DNA of 64,000 nucleotides from Perca fluviatilis (Eukaryota > Chordata > Actinopteri > Perciformes > Percidae): the NCBI RefSeq assembly GCF_010015445.1, contig NC_053134.1, positions 15,618,129 to 15,682,128 on the forward strand, read 5' to 3'. How positions within the stretch are numbered: the stretch's first letter is position 1; every line of letters starts with the position of its first letter. Under the pieces are notes generated by a model, which saw nothing but the letters and a program-made list of their open reading frames with translations, had not been told where the DNA came from and did not search any database. This document shows, in pieces, positions 11,401 to 23,990 of this stretch. The position numbers and the translations under genes are program-made.

Positions 11401-12899
11401 ACTGGCACTGCGGTAGCTCTTGGTTTGCACAGCTCATAGAAATGCCATACAAAAGTCCCTTCTGGCCAGAGCTGCGGCTCATACATTTGGTCATTTCATT
11501 TCATTTCCATAGGGTATAAAGTGCATGATTTTAATCAAATTCTATGAAATGATGCCCAATATTTTTAAAAGAACACAGACTGGCCTAATGGAGGCATTAC
11601 CATACTTACTTTTTATTTATTTAACCAACAACCAGAACCATAACACCACGTACTCGCAACATTAGATGTATCAGCCCAAGCAGAACACCACAACTGCTAT
11701 CAGTGTCAAATACTCAGACAAAAAAGGGGAACCGTTGTTAAAGCTTACAATGTCACACGTTTATTATTATTTGGCCCACACAGGGAAGTCATAATTTATA
11801 GTGGGGGATGTATTTACTGCTGTGTTGTTTTTTCAGTGGAAATAACATTTTATGACTGACCGAGGATAAAACTTCTTGTTAAGATGGACAGTGTCTGCTG
11901 AGTACAAATGCGTGTAACACAATAACATGCATCGGATCTGTCACCTTACTTAACAACGCAACACCATTGATTAATGTAGCTGATGTGTTGATAATAGAGC
12001 CTGTCTCTGTGGCTGAACCTGAACCTGCGATACCAATCTGTTTGCCTTGATGACCCCAGTCTGAGATAATGTGAGTCTGTGCATGATAGGGATTTTATGT
12101 AGCGTGCCGTGAGAGGAAAAAAAGGCGAATTACCCAAATGCCTTTTACAACAGAGACAAAGGCCTATGCAACACACACTCAGATATAGATGTATAGAAAA
12201 AATAAGGAGACATAGACAGACAGCACAGATGGCCCATCTTGTTGCATCTGTTCCCACTTCGGATACAGATTTTTAAGTATGAAAAGACATTTGAAGCTGA
12301 CATCAGGACATCTGTCAGTATAAGAATGGGAATTTAAACAGGTTAAAACAGATTTTTGTTTTGAGTGTAGCTCAGCAATCATACTTTCATGCTATTGAAC
12401 TGTTTCTAAACTTTCACTTTTAGGTTCTACTTTCATGTCATCTCCTCCCTGTTGGAGAAATCTTCCCTGTGACTAGGGAATGCGTGATAAATCCTGCCAT
12501 CATTGGTGTGAAAAAGGATGTAGGTGATGATTTTGCCCCACGGGCACTGAGTAATGCCACATCATTTTGTGGTGTCTTTCAAAGTCTATCTTCTTTCCGT
12601 CTCTCACTATCTATCTTCTGTTTTTTTTCCTCCTGCCAGCTAGTTTTCTGCCTCTCTCTGCTTCCACCCTCCAGCTTTTCCTTCCTGACAGCACAGGTAT
12701 CACATTCCTCTTTTATAAAGCTGACATCCATCCTTCATTGCATTGCCTCTTGTGTGAAAGCTGAGAGTGCACCACACTAATGTCTGAAGCCCTTCTCTCC
12801 TGTCCATACCAGATATAAGGGCAGATATTTAACGGTTTCTGCAATACATGCATCTTCAAGATTATTCAACCTTGAAGAGTTTCAAGAACAAGGCACTAG
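11401..12899. other. Intergenic sequence without a recognised gene
   Basis: AT-rich. A few open frames of about 100 codons show no motif I recognise. The right end of the split retrotransposon may extend slightly into the first 100 bp. Confidence 0.45.
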
Positions 12900-14540
12900 T
12901 ATCTGAGTTTTAAAGAAGAGAACAAAAGAAGCAGAAGACAAGTATAAGATATACAAAAACAAACTGACCAGAATCATGAGAAGCAATACAAAGCATTATT
13001 ACAGTAAACTACTGGAGGACAACAGAATCAATATAAGAAACACCTGGAAGGTGTTGAATGAAATTATCAAGAATAAAAAAGGTGAAACAGGAGACTCTAA
13101 CTACTTTCTCACTAAAAACAATACAGCAGTTAAGGATATGACCTTAGCTGCAAATTAATTTAATGATTTCTTTTGTTGGAGTTGGTCCAGGTTTAGCTGA
13201 GGAGCTTGCAAAGGCTTAGCTGAGGAGCTTGCAAAGGCTGGCAGTATAAATGATGTGCTAAGGAAGAATGTAGTATTGGTTGTGTTGTTAAACCTCTAAC
13301 GCATGTATTTAATCAATCTCTGAAAACTGGAGTTTTTCCAGATAAAATGAAAATGGCAAAGGTGATACCAATATACAAGGCTGGTGATAAACATACACTT
13401 TCAAACTACAGACCTGTTTCACTGATCTCCCAGTTCTCAGAAATACAAGAAAAAATATTCTCTACAAGGCTTGACAACTTCATTACTAAACACAATATAC
13501 TGTGTGATCAGCAGTATGGTCTCAGGGCTAATAGGACAACTGCACATGTACTTATTCAATTTGTAGAAGAAATAACAACAGAAATAGAACATAAAAAATA
13601 TGCAGTGGGGATATTCTTGGATCTTAAGAAGGCATTTGATACAGTATACCACAATTTATTGATAATGAAATTACACAAATATGAAATCAGGGGGACCGCA
13701 CTTTCTTGGTTAAATAGCTACTTATGCAATCAACATCAATATGTTGAATTGCAAAACCTTAAATCAAAGTTAAAATCACCTGTATGGTCCCCCAGGGGTC
13801 AGTCTTGGGACCACTGTTGTTTAAATTGTATATAAATAATGTATGTGAGGTGTCAAAAACACTGAAAACCATTTTATTTGCTGATGACTAAAATTTGGAA
13901 CAAGTCTTGGATACAGTGGAAAAAGAAGATGAAGAGGTTGGATGCAAATAAACAAACACTGAACTTAAGTAAAACGAAATGTATAATGTTTGGGAATTGT
14001 GCAACAAATTTACACAAAAAAACTTATGATGAAATAGAAAAAATAAAATAACTTATATTTCTGGAAGTATTAATCGATGGAAAATTATGTTGGAAGCCAC
14101 ATATCCATCATATTAAGGCCAAAATAACCAAATCAATTGCAATACTGTATAAATCCAAATGCCTATTAAATCAACGCTCATTGTATGTTGTATTGTTCCT
14201 TCATACTGCCATACATTACTTACTGTTTGGAAGTGTGGGGAAACACAAAACAAACACTGAAACTATATTCATCCTTCAAAAGAGAGCCTTAAGAATTGTA
14301 AATAAAACCACTTATAGAGCACCAACTAATCCACTTTTCATCAAACTAAAAGCACTAAAATTCTAAGATATTGTTGACTTTAAAACTGCACAAATCATGT
14401 ACAAAGTAATCAACAGCTATTGAACAGTATCTAAGGGTTGTTTCAAATGAGAGAGAGCAAACAGTGAAGAGATGGAATCACGTACAACAATGAGCAATTT
14501 TAAGAGAATTTAAAAATGAAAATATTGAATGTTTAAAAGG
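12900..14540 (+). mobile_element. Non-LTR retrotransposon remnant with reverse transcriptase
   Basis: Plus-strand frames give KVLNEIIKNKKGE (about 13048), MAKVIPIYKAGDKHTLSNYR and PVSLISQFSEIQEK (13350-13460), FLDLKKAFDTVYHNLL (13613-13660), a frame-shifted VPQGSVLGP (about 13785) and FADD at 13877-13888 followed at once by a TAA stop. These are reverse transcriptase motifs 0 to C of the jockey/CR1-type superfamily. Multiple frameshifts and stops make it a pseudogene. The 3' part is interrupted by the Tc1 element and seems to resume at 16320. Confidence 0.78.
13192..13238 (+). repeat. Short tandem duplication
   Basis: A 23-bp segment containing TTAGCTGAGGAGCTTGC is present twice in direct succession within the retrotransposon remnant. 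Confidence 0.75.
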
Positions 14541-14689
14541 AAGGTAATAGTATTGTATACCGAATGTATGGTTCCTGGGTTTATATACTAAACCTAGTTT
14601 GGATGGGTTATTATTTGGTTTGACGAAGATAGAAGGAGACGAAGTAGATAGATGGAAAAAATGTGTAAATGTATGTGTGTATGCATGTA

Positions 14690-16318
14690 CAGTGCCTTGC
14701 GAAAGTATTCGGCCCCCTTGAACGTTTCGACCTTTTGCCACATTTCAGGCCTCAAACATAAAGATATAAAACTGTATTTTTTTGTGAAGAATCAACAACA
14801 AGTGGGTCCCAATTATGAAGTGGAACGAAATTCATTGGCTATTTCAAACTTTTTTAACAAATAAAAAACTGAAAAAAGGGCGTTAGCGAAAATTATTCAG
14901 CCCCTTTACTTTCAGTGCAGCAAACTCTCTCCAGAAGTTCAGTGAGGATCTTTGAATGATCCAATGTTGACCTAAATGACTAATGATGATAAATAGAATC
15001 TAGCTGTGTGTAATCAAGTCTCCGTATAAATGCACCTGCTCTGTGATAGTCTCAGAGGTCCGTGTAAAGCGCAGAGAGCATCATGAAGAACAAGGAACAC
15101 ACCAGGCAGGTCCGAGATACTGTTGTGGAGAAGTTTAAAGCCGGATTTGGATACAAAAAGATTTCCCAAGCTTTAAACATCCCCCAAGGAGCACTGTGCA
15201 AGCGATAATATTGAAATGGAAAGAGTATCAGACCACTGCAAATCTATGAAGACCCGGCCGTCCCTCTAAACTTTCAGCTCATACAATGAGAAGACGATCA
15301 GAGATGCAGCCAAGAGGCCCATGATCACTCTGGATGAACTGCAGAGATCTACAGCTGAGGTGGGAGACTCTGTCCATAGGACAACAATCAGTCGTATACT
15401 GCACAAATCTGGCCTTTATGGAAGAGTGGCAAGAAGAAAGCCATTTCTTAAAGGTATCCATAAAAGTGTCGTTTAAAGTTTGCCAAAAGCCACCTGGGAG
15501 ACACACCAAACATGTGGAAGAAGGTGCTGTGGTCAGATGAAACCAAAATCGAACTTTTTGGCAACAATGCAAAACGTTATGTTTGGCGTAAAAGCAACAC
15601 AGCTCATCACCCTGAACACACCATCCCCACTGTCAAACATGGTGGTGGCAGCATCATGGTTTGGGCCTGCTTTTCTTCAGCAGGGACAGGGAAGATGGTT
15701 AAAATTGATGGGAAGATGGATGGAGCCAAATACAGGACCATTCTGGAAGAAAACCTGATGGAGTCTGCAAAAGACCTGAGACTGGGACGGAGATTTGTCT
15801 TCCAACAAGACAATGATCCAAAACATAAAGCAAAATCTACAATGGAATGGTTCACAAATAAACATATCCAGGTGTTAGAATGGCCAAGTCAAAGTCCAGA
15901 CCTGAATCCAATCGATAATCTGTGGAAAGAACTGAAAACTGCTGTTCACAAACGCTCTCCATCCAACCTCACTGAGCTCGAGCTGTTTTGCAAAGAGGAA
16001 TGGGCAAAATGTCAGTCTCGATGTGCAAAACTGATAGAGACATACCCCAAGCGACTTACAGCTGTATCGCAGCAAAAGGGTGGCGCTACAAAGTATTAAC
16101 TTAAGGGGGCTGAATAATTTTGCACGCCCAATATTTCAGTTTTTTATTTGTTTAAAAGGTTTGAAATATCCAATAAATTTCGTTCCACTTCATGATTGTG
16201 TCCCACTTGTTGTTGATTCTTCACAAAAAATTACAGTTTTATATCTTTATGTTTGAGGCCTGAAATGTGGCAAAAGGTCGAAAAGTTCAAGGGGGCCGAA
16301 TACTTTCGCAAGGCACTG
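14690..16318 (+). mobile_element. Full-length Tc1-like transposon
   Basis: 1629 bp between TA dinucleotides (14688-14689 and 16319-16320). Long inverted repeats of about 150 bp start CAGTGCCTTGCGAAAGTATT and carry inner copies of the GTGGGTCCCAATTATGAAGT region. The element sits in the (GT)-rich 3' region of the flanking retrotransposon and is complete in outline, but its transposase is broken. Confidence 0.92.
15083..16099 (+). pseudogene. Tc1-family transposase, inactivated
   Basis: The start ATG at 15083 opens MKNKEHTRQVRDTVVEKFKA, the first paired-like helix-turn-helix. A one-base gain near 15190 shifts the frame (continuing as STVQAIILKWKEYQTTANL), a TGA follows near 15248 and further stops occur before 15512. 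From 15512 a 195-codon frame holds the catalytic half: WSDETK (first Asp), HGGGSIMVWACFSS, QQDNDPKH (second Asp) and SPDLNPIDNLW, ending at TAA 16097-16099. The usual third catalytic residue is Glu (IENLW); here the codon at about 15914 reads Asp. The frame breaks alone rule out a working protein. Confidence 0.9.
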
Positions 16319-16319
16319 T

Positions 16320-16530
16320 ATGTATGTATGTGCGTGTAGGTAGGTAGATTTTTATAAATGGTTACATACACATACATGTACCATAACATGTATGTGTATG
16401 TAAACATAAAAAAGTGAAGAATTAAATTGTCTTGTATTTAACTAAAGTATAAAAATAGAAAAAGGGGGTAGGACCAGAAAAGTTTTTTTTTAACTTCTTC
16501 CTACTCCTTTATAAACATGGGAATTTCTTA
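16320..16530 (+). mobile_element. Probable 3' continuation of the interrupted retrotransposon
   Basis: GTATGT-rich sequence on both sides of the Tc1 insertion is continuous in character. Near 16465 GGGGGTAGGACCAG and CTTCTTCCTACTCCTTT resemble the 3' UTR of fish retrotransposons of this kind. It ends where a minus-strand element begins. Confidence 0.5.
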
Positions 16531-16536
16531 TTTGAA

Positions 16537-17279
16537 TCACTTACAATACATTTGGAAGATTGTGCTGAGATGTACAGGTCTATAGTCAGGTCTATAGTTT
16601 GTTAAGACCTCCGGATCGAGAGTGGGTTTTTTCAGAAGAGGTTTTATCACAGCTATTTTAAATGACTGCGGTACATAACCTGTTAATAAGGACATATTGA
16701 TCATATCTAGTAATGAAGTGTTAACCACGGGTAACGCTTCTTTGAGTAGTCTCGTTGGGATGGGGTCTAAGAGACAGGTAGATGGCTTAGCTGAGGATAT
16801 CTTTAACATTAATTGTTGAAGGTCTATAGGATAAAAGCAGTCTAAGTATATGTCGGGAATAGTCATTCTTTCTAGCGGTCCTGCGTTTAAAGGTGAACCG
16901 TTAGAAGTTGAGGGCAAAAGGTGATAGATTTTATCTCTAATTGTTATAATTTTATCATTAAAGAAGCTCATGAAGTCATCACTACTCAGAGCTAGAGGAA
17001 TAGATGGCTCAGTAGAGCTGTGACTATCTGTCAGCCTGGCTACAGTGCTGAAAAGAAACCTTGGGTTGTTCTTATTTTCTTCTATTAGTGATGAGTAATA
17101 GTCTGATCTGGCCTTTCTTAGGGCCTTCCTATAGGTTTTGAGACTTTCTTGCCAATCCAAACGAGATTCTTCCCCTTTGGTGGAACGCCATTTACTTTCG
17201 AGGTTTCGCGAGATTTGTTTTAATTTGCGAGTTTGGGAGTTATACCAAGGTCCTAGTTTCCTTTGCTTCATCATCTACT
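16537..17279 (-). mobile_element. L2-like retrotransposon fragment (region before and into RT)
   Basis: A 245-codon open frame on the minus strand reads LGPWYNSQTRKLKQISRNLE, then YRKALRKARSDYYSSLIEEN, NNPRFLFSTVARLT, DPIPTRLLKEALP and VIKPLLKKPTLDPEVLTNYR. The order (PWYN, ARxxYxxxLI, NPRxLFxT, DPIPTxLLK, IxPLLKKP, NYRP) is that of L2/Maui-type elements just upstream of the polymerase core. The catalytic FADD region is absent, so the piece cannot be active. Confidence 0.8.
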
Positions 17280-17299
17280 TTTTGAGGGGAGCAACAGAG

Positions 17300-17620
17300 T
17301 GATAAGTGAAAACTTTGACCTGCTGGTAGTGTAGATGAAAGGTCAGAGAAAGCCATCTAGATAGGGTTCATCATCTGGGGATCATTGCTCTCTCAAGCAA
17401 ATTTCATTGAAATTGTTTAAATGGGGAAATTTCACTAAAAACCTAAAATGTCAACCGGCTGGTGGCGCTAGCGGAGTAGTCAGAGGATCACCAAAGTCAT
17501 TAGGGTTCATCTTTTGGGGACCATGAATGTCTGTAGTAAAGTTGTTGAGACATTTCAGTTTGGACAATCAAAGTTGTGGACGACCAACCGACCATTTGTG
17601 GCTAACACATATTGGTGCAA
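17300..17620. repeat. Dispersed fish repeat, two partial copies
   Basis: TAGGGTTCATCATCTGGGGA (near 17361) and TTAGGGTTCATCTTTTGGGG (near 17500), with GTTGTTGAGACATTTCAG and GACCAACCGACC, resemble a repeat common in percomorph genomes. Element type unknown to me. Confidence 0.5.
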
Positions 17621-19274
17621 ATGCCCTAGCTTTTACAGATAAAGATAAATACTTTTTTTGTTTTACTCCATTGTCTTTGTTTTAATGTCAGTGAAGTATT
17701 AGTATAACCAGTGCTGCTACAGATGTCAAACAACAACAGCTGTTAACGGCATGTATTGTGGACTCTGGACTGCCCATTTCCCATTTTCAGCAATCCACTG
17801 AATGAACATCCCCTAAACAAAAGCTGAAAATCTATTTACAGCAATAAAGGTTCCTGGCTCTGTAGACATACTGTGTTAATCTTTAATTGGACTCAAAGAG
17901 GATTGGAAACTGTTTTTCTGGCATCAGCGATACCATGTAGGTATCAGGTCTGCCAGCACAAGAAAGAGAGGAAGAGAGAGGATTTGCCACAGCAGACAAG
18001 GGGTGCAGAGAGCACAAATCTGGCAGAGGGTGATGAGCCACACAATAGTACAACCTGTCTGTTGTTATTTCTGAATTTAGACAGCACTGTCAGTTAGGCT
18101 ACTGGGTATCTAGGGAATATTTCCACAATGAAGTTTCCCAATTTAGCCAATGGACAGAAAAAAAATCCTTTTCTGTGAGAGCATACAATGCTCAGTAAGC
18201 AATCAATTCTCCCTCAATGCTACACAATACAGCTAAAATTGTTTCCTTCAGCCTCAAGGTGCGCATTCTTTTTGTTCACTAATAGCCAGAGGGCACCTAC
18301 ATCAACCATCAGCCTTACAAAGTACCACCACCAGAAAGAGGGATATGGGAAGGAGCTATTTTTCACAGGGTAAACAGGGTAATAAACTATCCATAGAAGA
18401 GGCAATTACTTCCTGATCTGACACCGCAACCTATTTCAGCCAATCGAACAGCGGGAGGGGCCTCCAACCATGCTCTTACAGGCTGCTAACCAGGTTAGCT
18501 GCGCTGCTAACACAGGCCAGCTCTGCCACGCCAAATTGTCTGGGAGATTTAGTGTGGCTCTTTTCCAAACCCTGGGAGCCATCTGATGCTGCTCAATAGG
18601 CTATACTCTGTTCTGTGGGGCCAGCAGGAGAGGCTTCTCTAGTCTGAGGCTTACTAGCTAGCAAGCCAGGGGGGCCTGCCATCTGTATGTGATTTATGGG
18701 CTAGCACGAAAGGCTAATACAGACTCCTTTGCATATGTCCTAGTTTGGCTCTTTGCTCTCTTTTCATTTCCCATGCATTTGGTGCTTATTGTAGTCCTAT
18801 CATTCCCCTTAGTGCTGCAACACTACTGTTAAATTATTGAAAAAATGTTTTCTATTTAAATTGTGTGTGCTGTTGTGCAAAAACACAGCCACTGGTACTA
18901 GGATGGGGATAATTCAGAGAATGGAAATGGAGCTAAAAGGGTTGAGAGGATTTGATAAAAATGCAAAAGGTGCATGTGAGAGGTGAGAGGTATGAAATCA
19001 CACAATCTGAACCTGCTTTGAGCACCAAGTGCTTCAACTCTATTATTAAATAAATTATGTGCTCCCACCATCACTATGGAGGATTTATTTATTCATAATT
19101 CAAATTTAAAGTCCAAAGAGAAAACAAAGCAAGATCAAATTAAAAATATAATTATTTTACTACGCTACAAGGAAAAATCATGCCATAATTGAATTTAAAA
19201 AAGAAAAAGGTAACTAAAAATGCGAAGTAGAAAATGTAAAGTGCAATGTTAAAAGTCAAATTTAGAATGCAGAG

Positions 19275-19276
<2 letters not shown>

Positions 19277-19342
<66 letters not shown>
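19277..19342. repeat. (TA)n microsatellite
   Basis: About 33 TA dinucleotides. The Tyr-Ile repeat ORF across it is an artefact. Confidence 0.97.
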
Positions 19343-19345
<3 letters not shown>

Positions 19346-20078
19346 GCTTAAACTGAAATTTTTGATTGAAAATCGCAATGAAATAAGAAAAGAGAAACAT
19401 CAAATATGAAACTCTAATTGGGAAATGGAAAAGCTTAAATGGAAATACTTAAATTAAAATCTTAAATAGAAAAAATAAATTATTTTATTTTAGCTTTATC
19501 TTTTGAATTTTCCATTTGGCAATTGTCGTTTGACATTTTGAGATTCTCCTCCATTTGGATTTAGCATTTGGCATTTCAAAAACATATGTAAATGAGGAGG
19601 CGTGGCCCAAAGGCTGGTCTGAAATGAAAGGGGTGCAGAGGCACCTTACTGACAGCAAGGGGAGCTGACTGCTGGGAAGCACACTGTCTGAAACCGCTAC
19701 AGCGACAACACAGCAAGTTGAGGGAGCAGGGCTGTAGGAAGGACTGTTATTTATAAGGCATGGCTTCAACTTGGTGAATTTGTTCTTACATGTCTGCTAA
19801 TGTGGCCTCACACACAAACTCATCAGGACTCAAAAGGAGCATTAACAACTCCACGCAGTTCCCTATCGGTCTGACAGCGAAAAAGTAGCAGCTTCTTTTG
19901 CTTTTTCAGTTTCCTTTTTCTTTTTTAAATTGAATTGTGGCAATTCCTAGTATTAGTAGTAGTAAAATAATATTTTTTTTATTTGATCTCTTTTCGTTAT
20001 GTCTTTGGACTTTCAGTTTGAATTATGAATAAATATGTCAGGGACAAGTAAGCTATTATGTAGAATGGATATAGAATA

Positions 20079-20080
<2 letters not shown>

Positions 20081-20120
<40 letters not shown>
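20081..20120. repeat. (AT)n microsatellite at the left edge of the array
   Basis: About 20 AT dinucleotides, 70 bp before the first recognisable minisatellite unit. Confidence 0.96.
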
Positions 20121-20122
<2 letters not shown>

Positions 20123-20924
20123 TTAGTGGATTATCATTACTGATGCATTAAGCAGCATTTAAGCATATGGATGTAGATCCTATTTTAACTGCTCTATACT
20201 ATGGCTTTTTTATCACTTTTTTCGACATATGTTGCTATGGTTTTTTTATAATTTTATTTGACATACTATACTATGGCTTTATTCGACATACTATACTATG
20301 GCGTTTTTATCACTTTATTTGACATACTATATTGTAGCTTTATTATCACTATATTTGACATACGATACTATGGCTTTATTGTCACTTTATTCGACATACT
20401 GTACTATGGCTTTTTTATCACTTTATTCAACATAATATACTATGGCTTTTTTCCACTTTATTCAACATACTATACTATGGCTTTTTTATCACTTTTTTCG
20501 ATATTCTATACTATGGCTTTATAATCACTATATTTGAGATACTATACTATGGCTTTTTTCGACATACTATACTATGGCTTTTTTATCAATTCATTCAACA
20601 TACTATACTATGGCTTTTTTCGACATGCTATACTATGGCTTTATTATCACTATATTTGACATACTATACTATGGCTTTTTTCGACATACTATATACTATG
20701 GCTTTATTATCACTATATTAGACATATGATACTATGGCTTTTTTATCACTTTTTCCGACATACTATATTATGGCTTTATTATAACTATATTTGACATACG
20801 ATATTATGGCTCTTTTATCACTTTATTCGACATGCTATACTATGGCTTTTTTCAATATAAATATACTATGGCTTTTTATCACTTTTTGTTTTTTTTTCCT
20901 CTATACAATGGCTTTATTATGACT

Positions 20925-21716
20925 AGGGTTGGGTACCGAAACTCGGTGCCAATAGGGAACCGGTGCCGACGTAAACGGTAGTAACGAGACCGAATAAGAA
21001 CGAAAGTTTCGGTGCCTCATTTCCTTGCCTGACTTTACACTACACCTGACAGCACGTAACTTAGCCTACCTTTAGCTAGCAGCTGGATTAAACACCGGTA
21101 AAATGCTGACAGCTAACGTTAAACAGTGTAAAGTGTGACTGAATTTCACTGTGGAGGACTTCAACAGCGGGATCTAACAGTCTGCAATGCAGCGCTGCAG
21201 CAGCTGCCATTGTCGGAATTCATAGATATACAGTATGTTTATATGGTCGGACGGTGTGTTCACTTGCAGCTGCCGTCGTCGGAATTAAACAACACAGACG
21301 GTGCGTTCACCCGCAGCTGCCGTTGTCGGAATTAAACAACACAGACGGTGCGTTCACTTACAGCTGCCATTGTCGGAATTAAACAACACAGACGGTGCAT
21401 TCACTTAAAACAGGTAGCCTCGTGGTGCATTCACAGTAATTGTAAAATACCCTTTTCCCATCTGGGGTTCAACAGCAATATACTGGTGAAATAAGTTATT
21501 GTTATTACATTATTATTAAATCTTTAATTTTGACCATGGCCTTAGCAATAAACAAGTCACTGACTGTTGTTTACTACCCTTATTTTTTTTCTTCTTCTTT
21601 TTTTTTTTTTACTTTATTGAAAAGTACCGGTTCAGGCACCGTTTAGGCACCGGCACCGTTTTAAAAGTATCGATTTAGCACCGGAATCGAAAAAAAAACA
21701 AATGATACCCAACCCT
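20925..21716. mobile_element. hAT-like element inside the array, copy 1
   Basis: Non-coding 792-bp element with terminal inverted repeats AGGGTTGGGTACCGAAACTC at the left and the complement of AGGGTTGGGTATCATTTG at the right, plus GGTGCC/GGCACC motifs. It sits in the array target TTATCACT; here the left copy of the target is altered to ttatgact. Inside are about three copies of a 47-bp repeat (see 21265-21410). Confidence 0.8.
21265..21410 (+). repeat. Internal 47-bp tandem repeat of the hAT-like element
   Basis: About three units each containing GTCGGAATTAAACAACACAG, then ACGGTGCGTTCAC and an AGCTGCC box. The same repeat is present in the other three copies of the element (near 23540, 26260 and 30420). 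Confidence 0.75.
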
Positions 21717-23197
21717 AATTATCACTAAATTTCACATACTATACTATGGCTTTTTGATCACTTTTTTCGACATACTATACTATGGCTTTATTATAACTAT
21801 ATTTGACATACGATACTATGGCTCTTTTATCACTTTATTCGACATGCTATACTATGGCTTTTTTCGACATACTATACTATGGCTTTATTATCACTATATT
21901 TGACATACGATACTATGGCTTTATTGTCACTATATTTGACATACTATACTATGGCTTTTTTATCACTTTTATCGACATACTATACTATGACTTTGTTATC
22001 ACTATATTTGACATACGATACTATGGTTTTTTATCACTTTTTTCGACATACTATACTATGACTTTTTTATCACTTTATTCGACATATGATACTATGGCTT
22101 TATTATCACTATTGTTGACATACTATACTATGGCTTTTTGATCACTTTTTTCGACATACTATACTATGGCTTTTTTATCAATTCATTCAACATACTATAC
22201 TATGGCTTCTTTCGACATACTATACTATGGTTTATTATCACTATATTTGACATACGATACTATGGCTCTTTTATCACTTTATTCGACATGCTATACTATG
22301 GATTTTTTATCAATTCATTCAACATACTATACTATGGCTTTTTTCGACATACTATGCTATGGCTTTATTATCAATATATTAGACATACGATACTATGGCT
22401 TTTTTATCACTTTTTCCGAAATACTATATTATGGCTTTATTATAACTATGTTTGACATACGATACTATGGTTTTTTTATCACTTTTTTCGACATACTATA
22501 CTATGGTTTTTTTATCACCTTTTTCAATATACTATACTATGGCTTTTTATCACTTTATTCGACATACTATACTATGGCATTTTTATCGCTTTTTTCGATA
22601 TTCTATACTATGGCTCTATTATAACTATATTTGAGATACTATACTATGGCTTTTTTCGACATACTATACTATGGCTTTATTATCACTAAATTTGACATAG
22701 GATACTATGGCTTTTTGATCACTTTTTTCGACATACTATATTATGGCTTTATTATAACTACATTTGACATACGATACTATGGCTATTTTATCACTTTATT
22801 CGACATGCTATACTGTGGCTTTTTTTGACATACTATACTATGGCTTTATTGTCACTATATTTGACATACTATACTATGGCTTTTTTATCACTTTTATCGA
22901 CATACTATACTATGGCTTTGTTATCACTATATTTGACATACGATACTATGGTTTTTCATCACTTTTTTCGACATATTATACTATGGCTTTTTTATCACTT
23001 TATTCAACATACTATATTATGGCTTTATTATAACTATATTTGACATACGATATTATGGCTCTTTTATCACTTTATTCGACATGCTATACTATGGCTTTTT
23101 TCAACATACTATAGGTACTATGGCTTTTTTATCACTTCATTCGACATACTATACTATAGCTTTTTTCGACATACTATACAATGGCTTTATTATCACT

Positions 23198-23990
23198 AGG
23201 GTTGGGTACCGAAACTCGGTGCCAATAGGGAACCGGTGCCGACGTAAACGGTAGTAACGAGACCGAATAAGAACGAAAGTTTCGGTGCCCCATTTCGGTG
23301 CCTGACTTTACACTACACCTGACAGCACGTAACGTTAGCCTACCTTTAGCTGGCAGCTGGATTAAACACCGGTAAAATGCTGACAGCTAACGTTAAACAG
23401 TGTAAAGTGTGACTGAATTTCACTGTGGAGGACTTCAACAGCGGGATGTAACAGTCTGCAATGCAGCGCTGCAGCAGCTGCCATTGTCGGAATTCATAGA
23501 TATACAGTATGTTTATATGGTCGGACGGTGTGTTCACTTGCAGCTGCCGTCGTCGGAATTAAACAACACAGACGGTGCGTTCACCCGCAGCTGCCGTTGT
23601 CGGAATTAAACAACACAGACGGTGCGTTCACTTACAGCTGCCATTGTCGGAATTAAACAACACAGACGGTGCATTCACTTTAAACAGGTAGCCTCGTGGT
23701 GCATTCACAGTAATTGTAAAATACCCTTTTCCCATCTGGGGTTCAACAGCAATATACTGGTGAAATAAGTTATTGTTATTACATTATTATTAAATCTTTA
23801 ATTTTGACCATGGCCTTAGCAATAAACAAGTCACTGACTGTTGTTTACTACCCTTATTTTTTTTCTTCTTCTTTTTTTATTTTTACTTTATTGAAAAGTA
23901 CCGGTTCAGGCACCGTTTAGGCACCGGCACCATTTTAAAAGTATCGATTTAGCACCGGAATCGAAAAAAAACCAAATGATACCCAACCCT
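23198..23990. mobile_element. hAT-like element inside the array, copy 2
   Basis: 793 bp, nearly identical to copy 1. TTATCACT is present on both sides (23190-23197 and just after 23992), which supports an 8-bp target duplication taken from the minisatellite unit itself. It shares flanks with the other copies, so it arose by array duplication and not by independent insertion. Confidence 0.85.

Larger units (their letters stand above)
17621..20189. other. Intergenic sequence without a recognised gene
   Basis: Only microsatellites stand out. Short open frames on both strands have no recognisable motif. Confidence 0.5.

Noticed and set aside
16537..17274. 245-codon minus-strand ORF as a host gene
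   Set aside because: Its motif order is that of an L2-like retrotransposon upstream of the polymerase core; it is truncated on both sides.
19152..19403. Tyr-Ile repeat ORF
   Set aside because: Translation of a (TA)n microsatellite.
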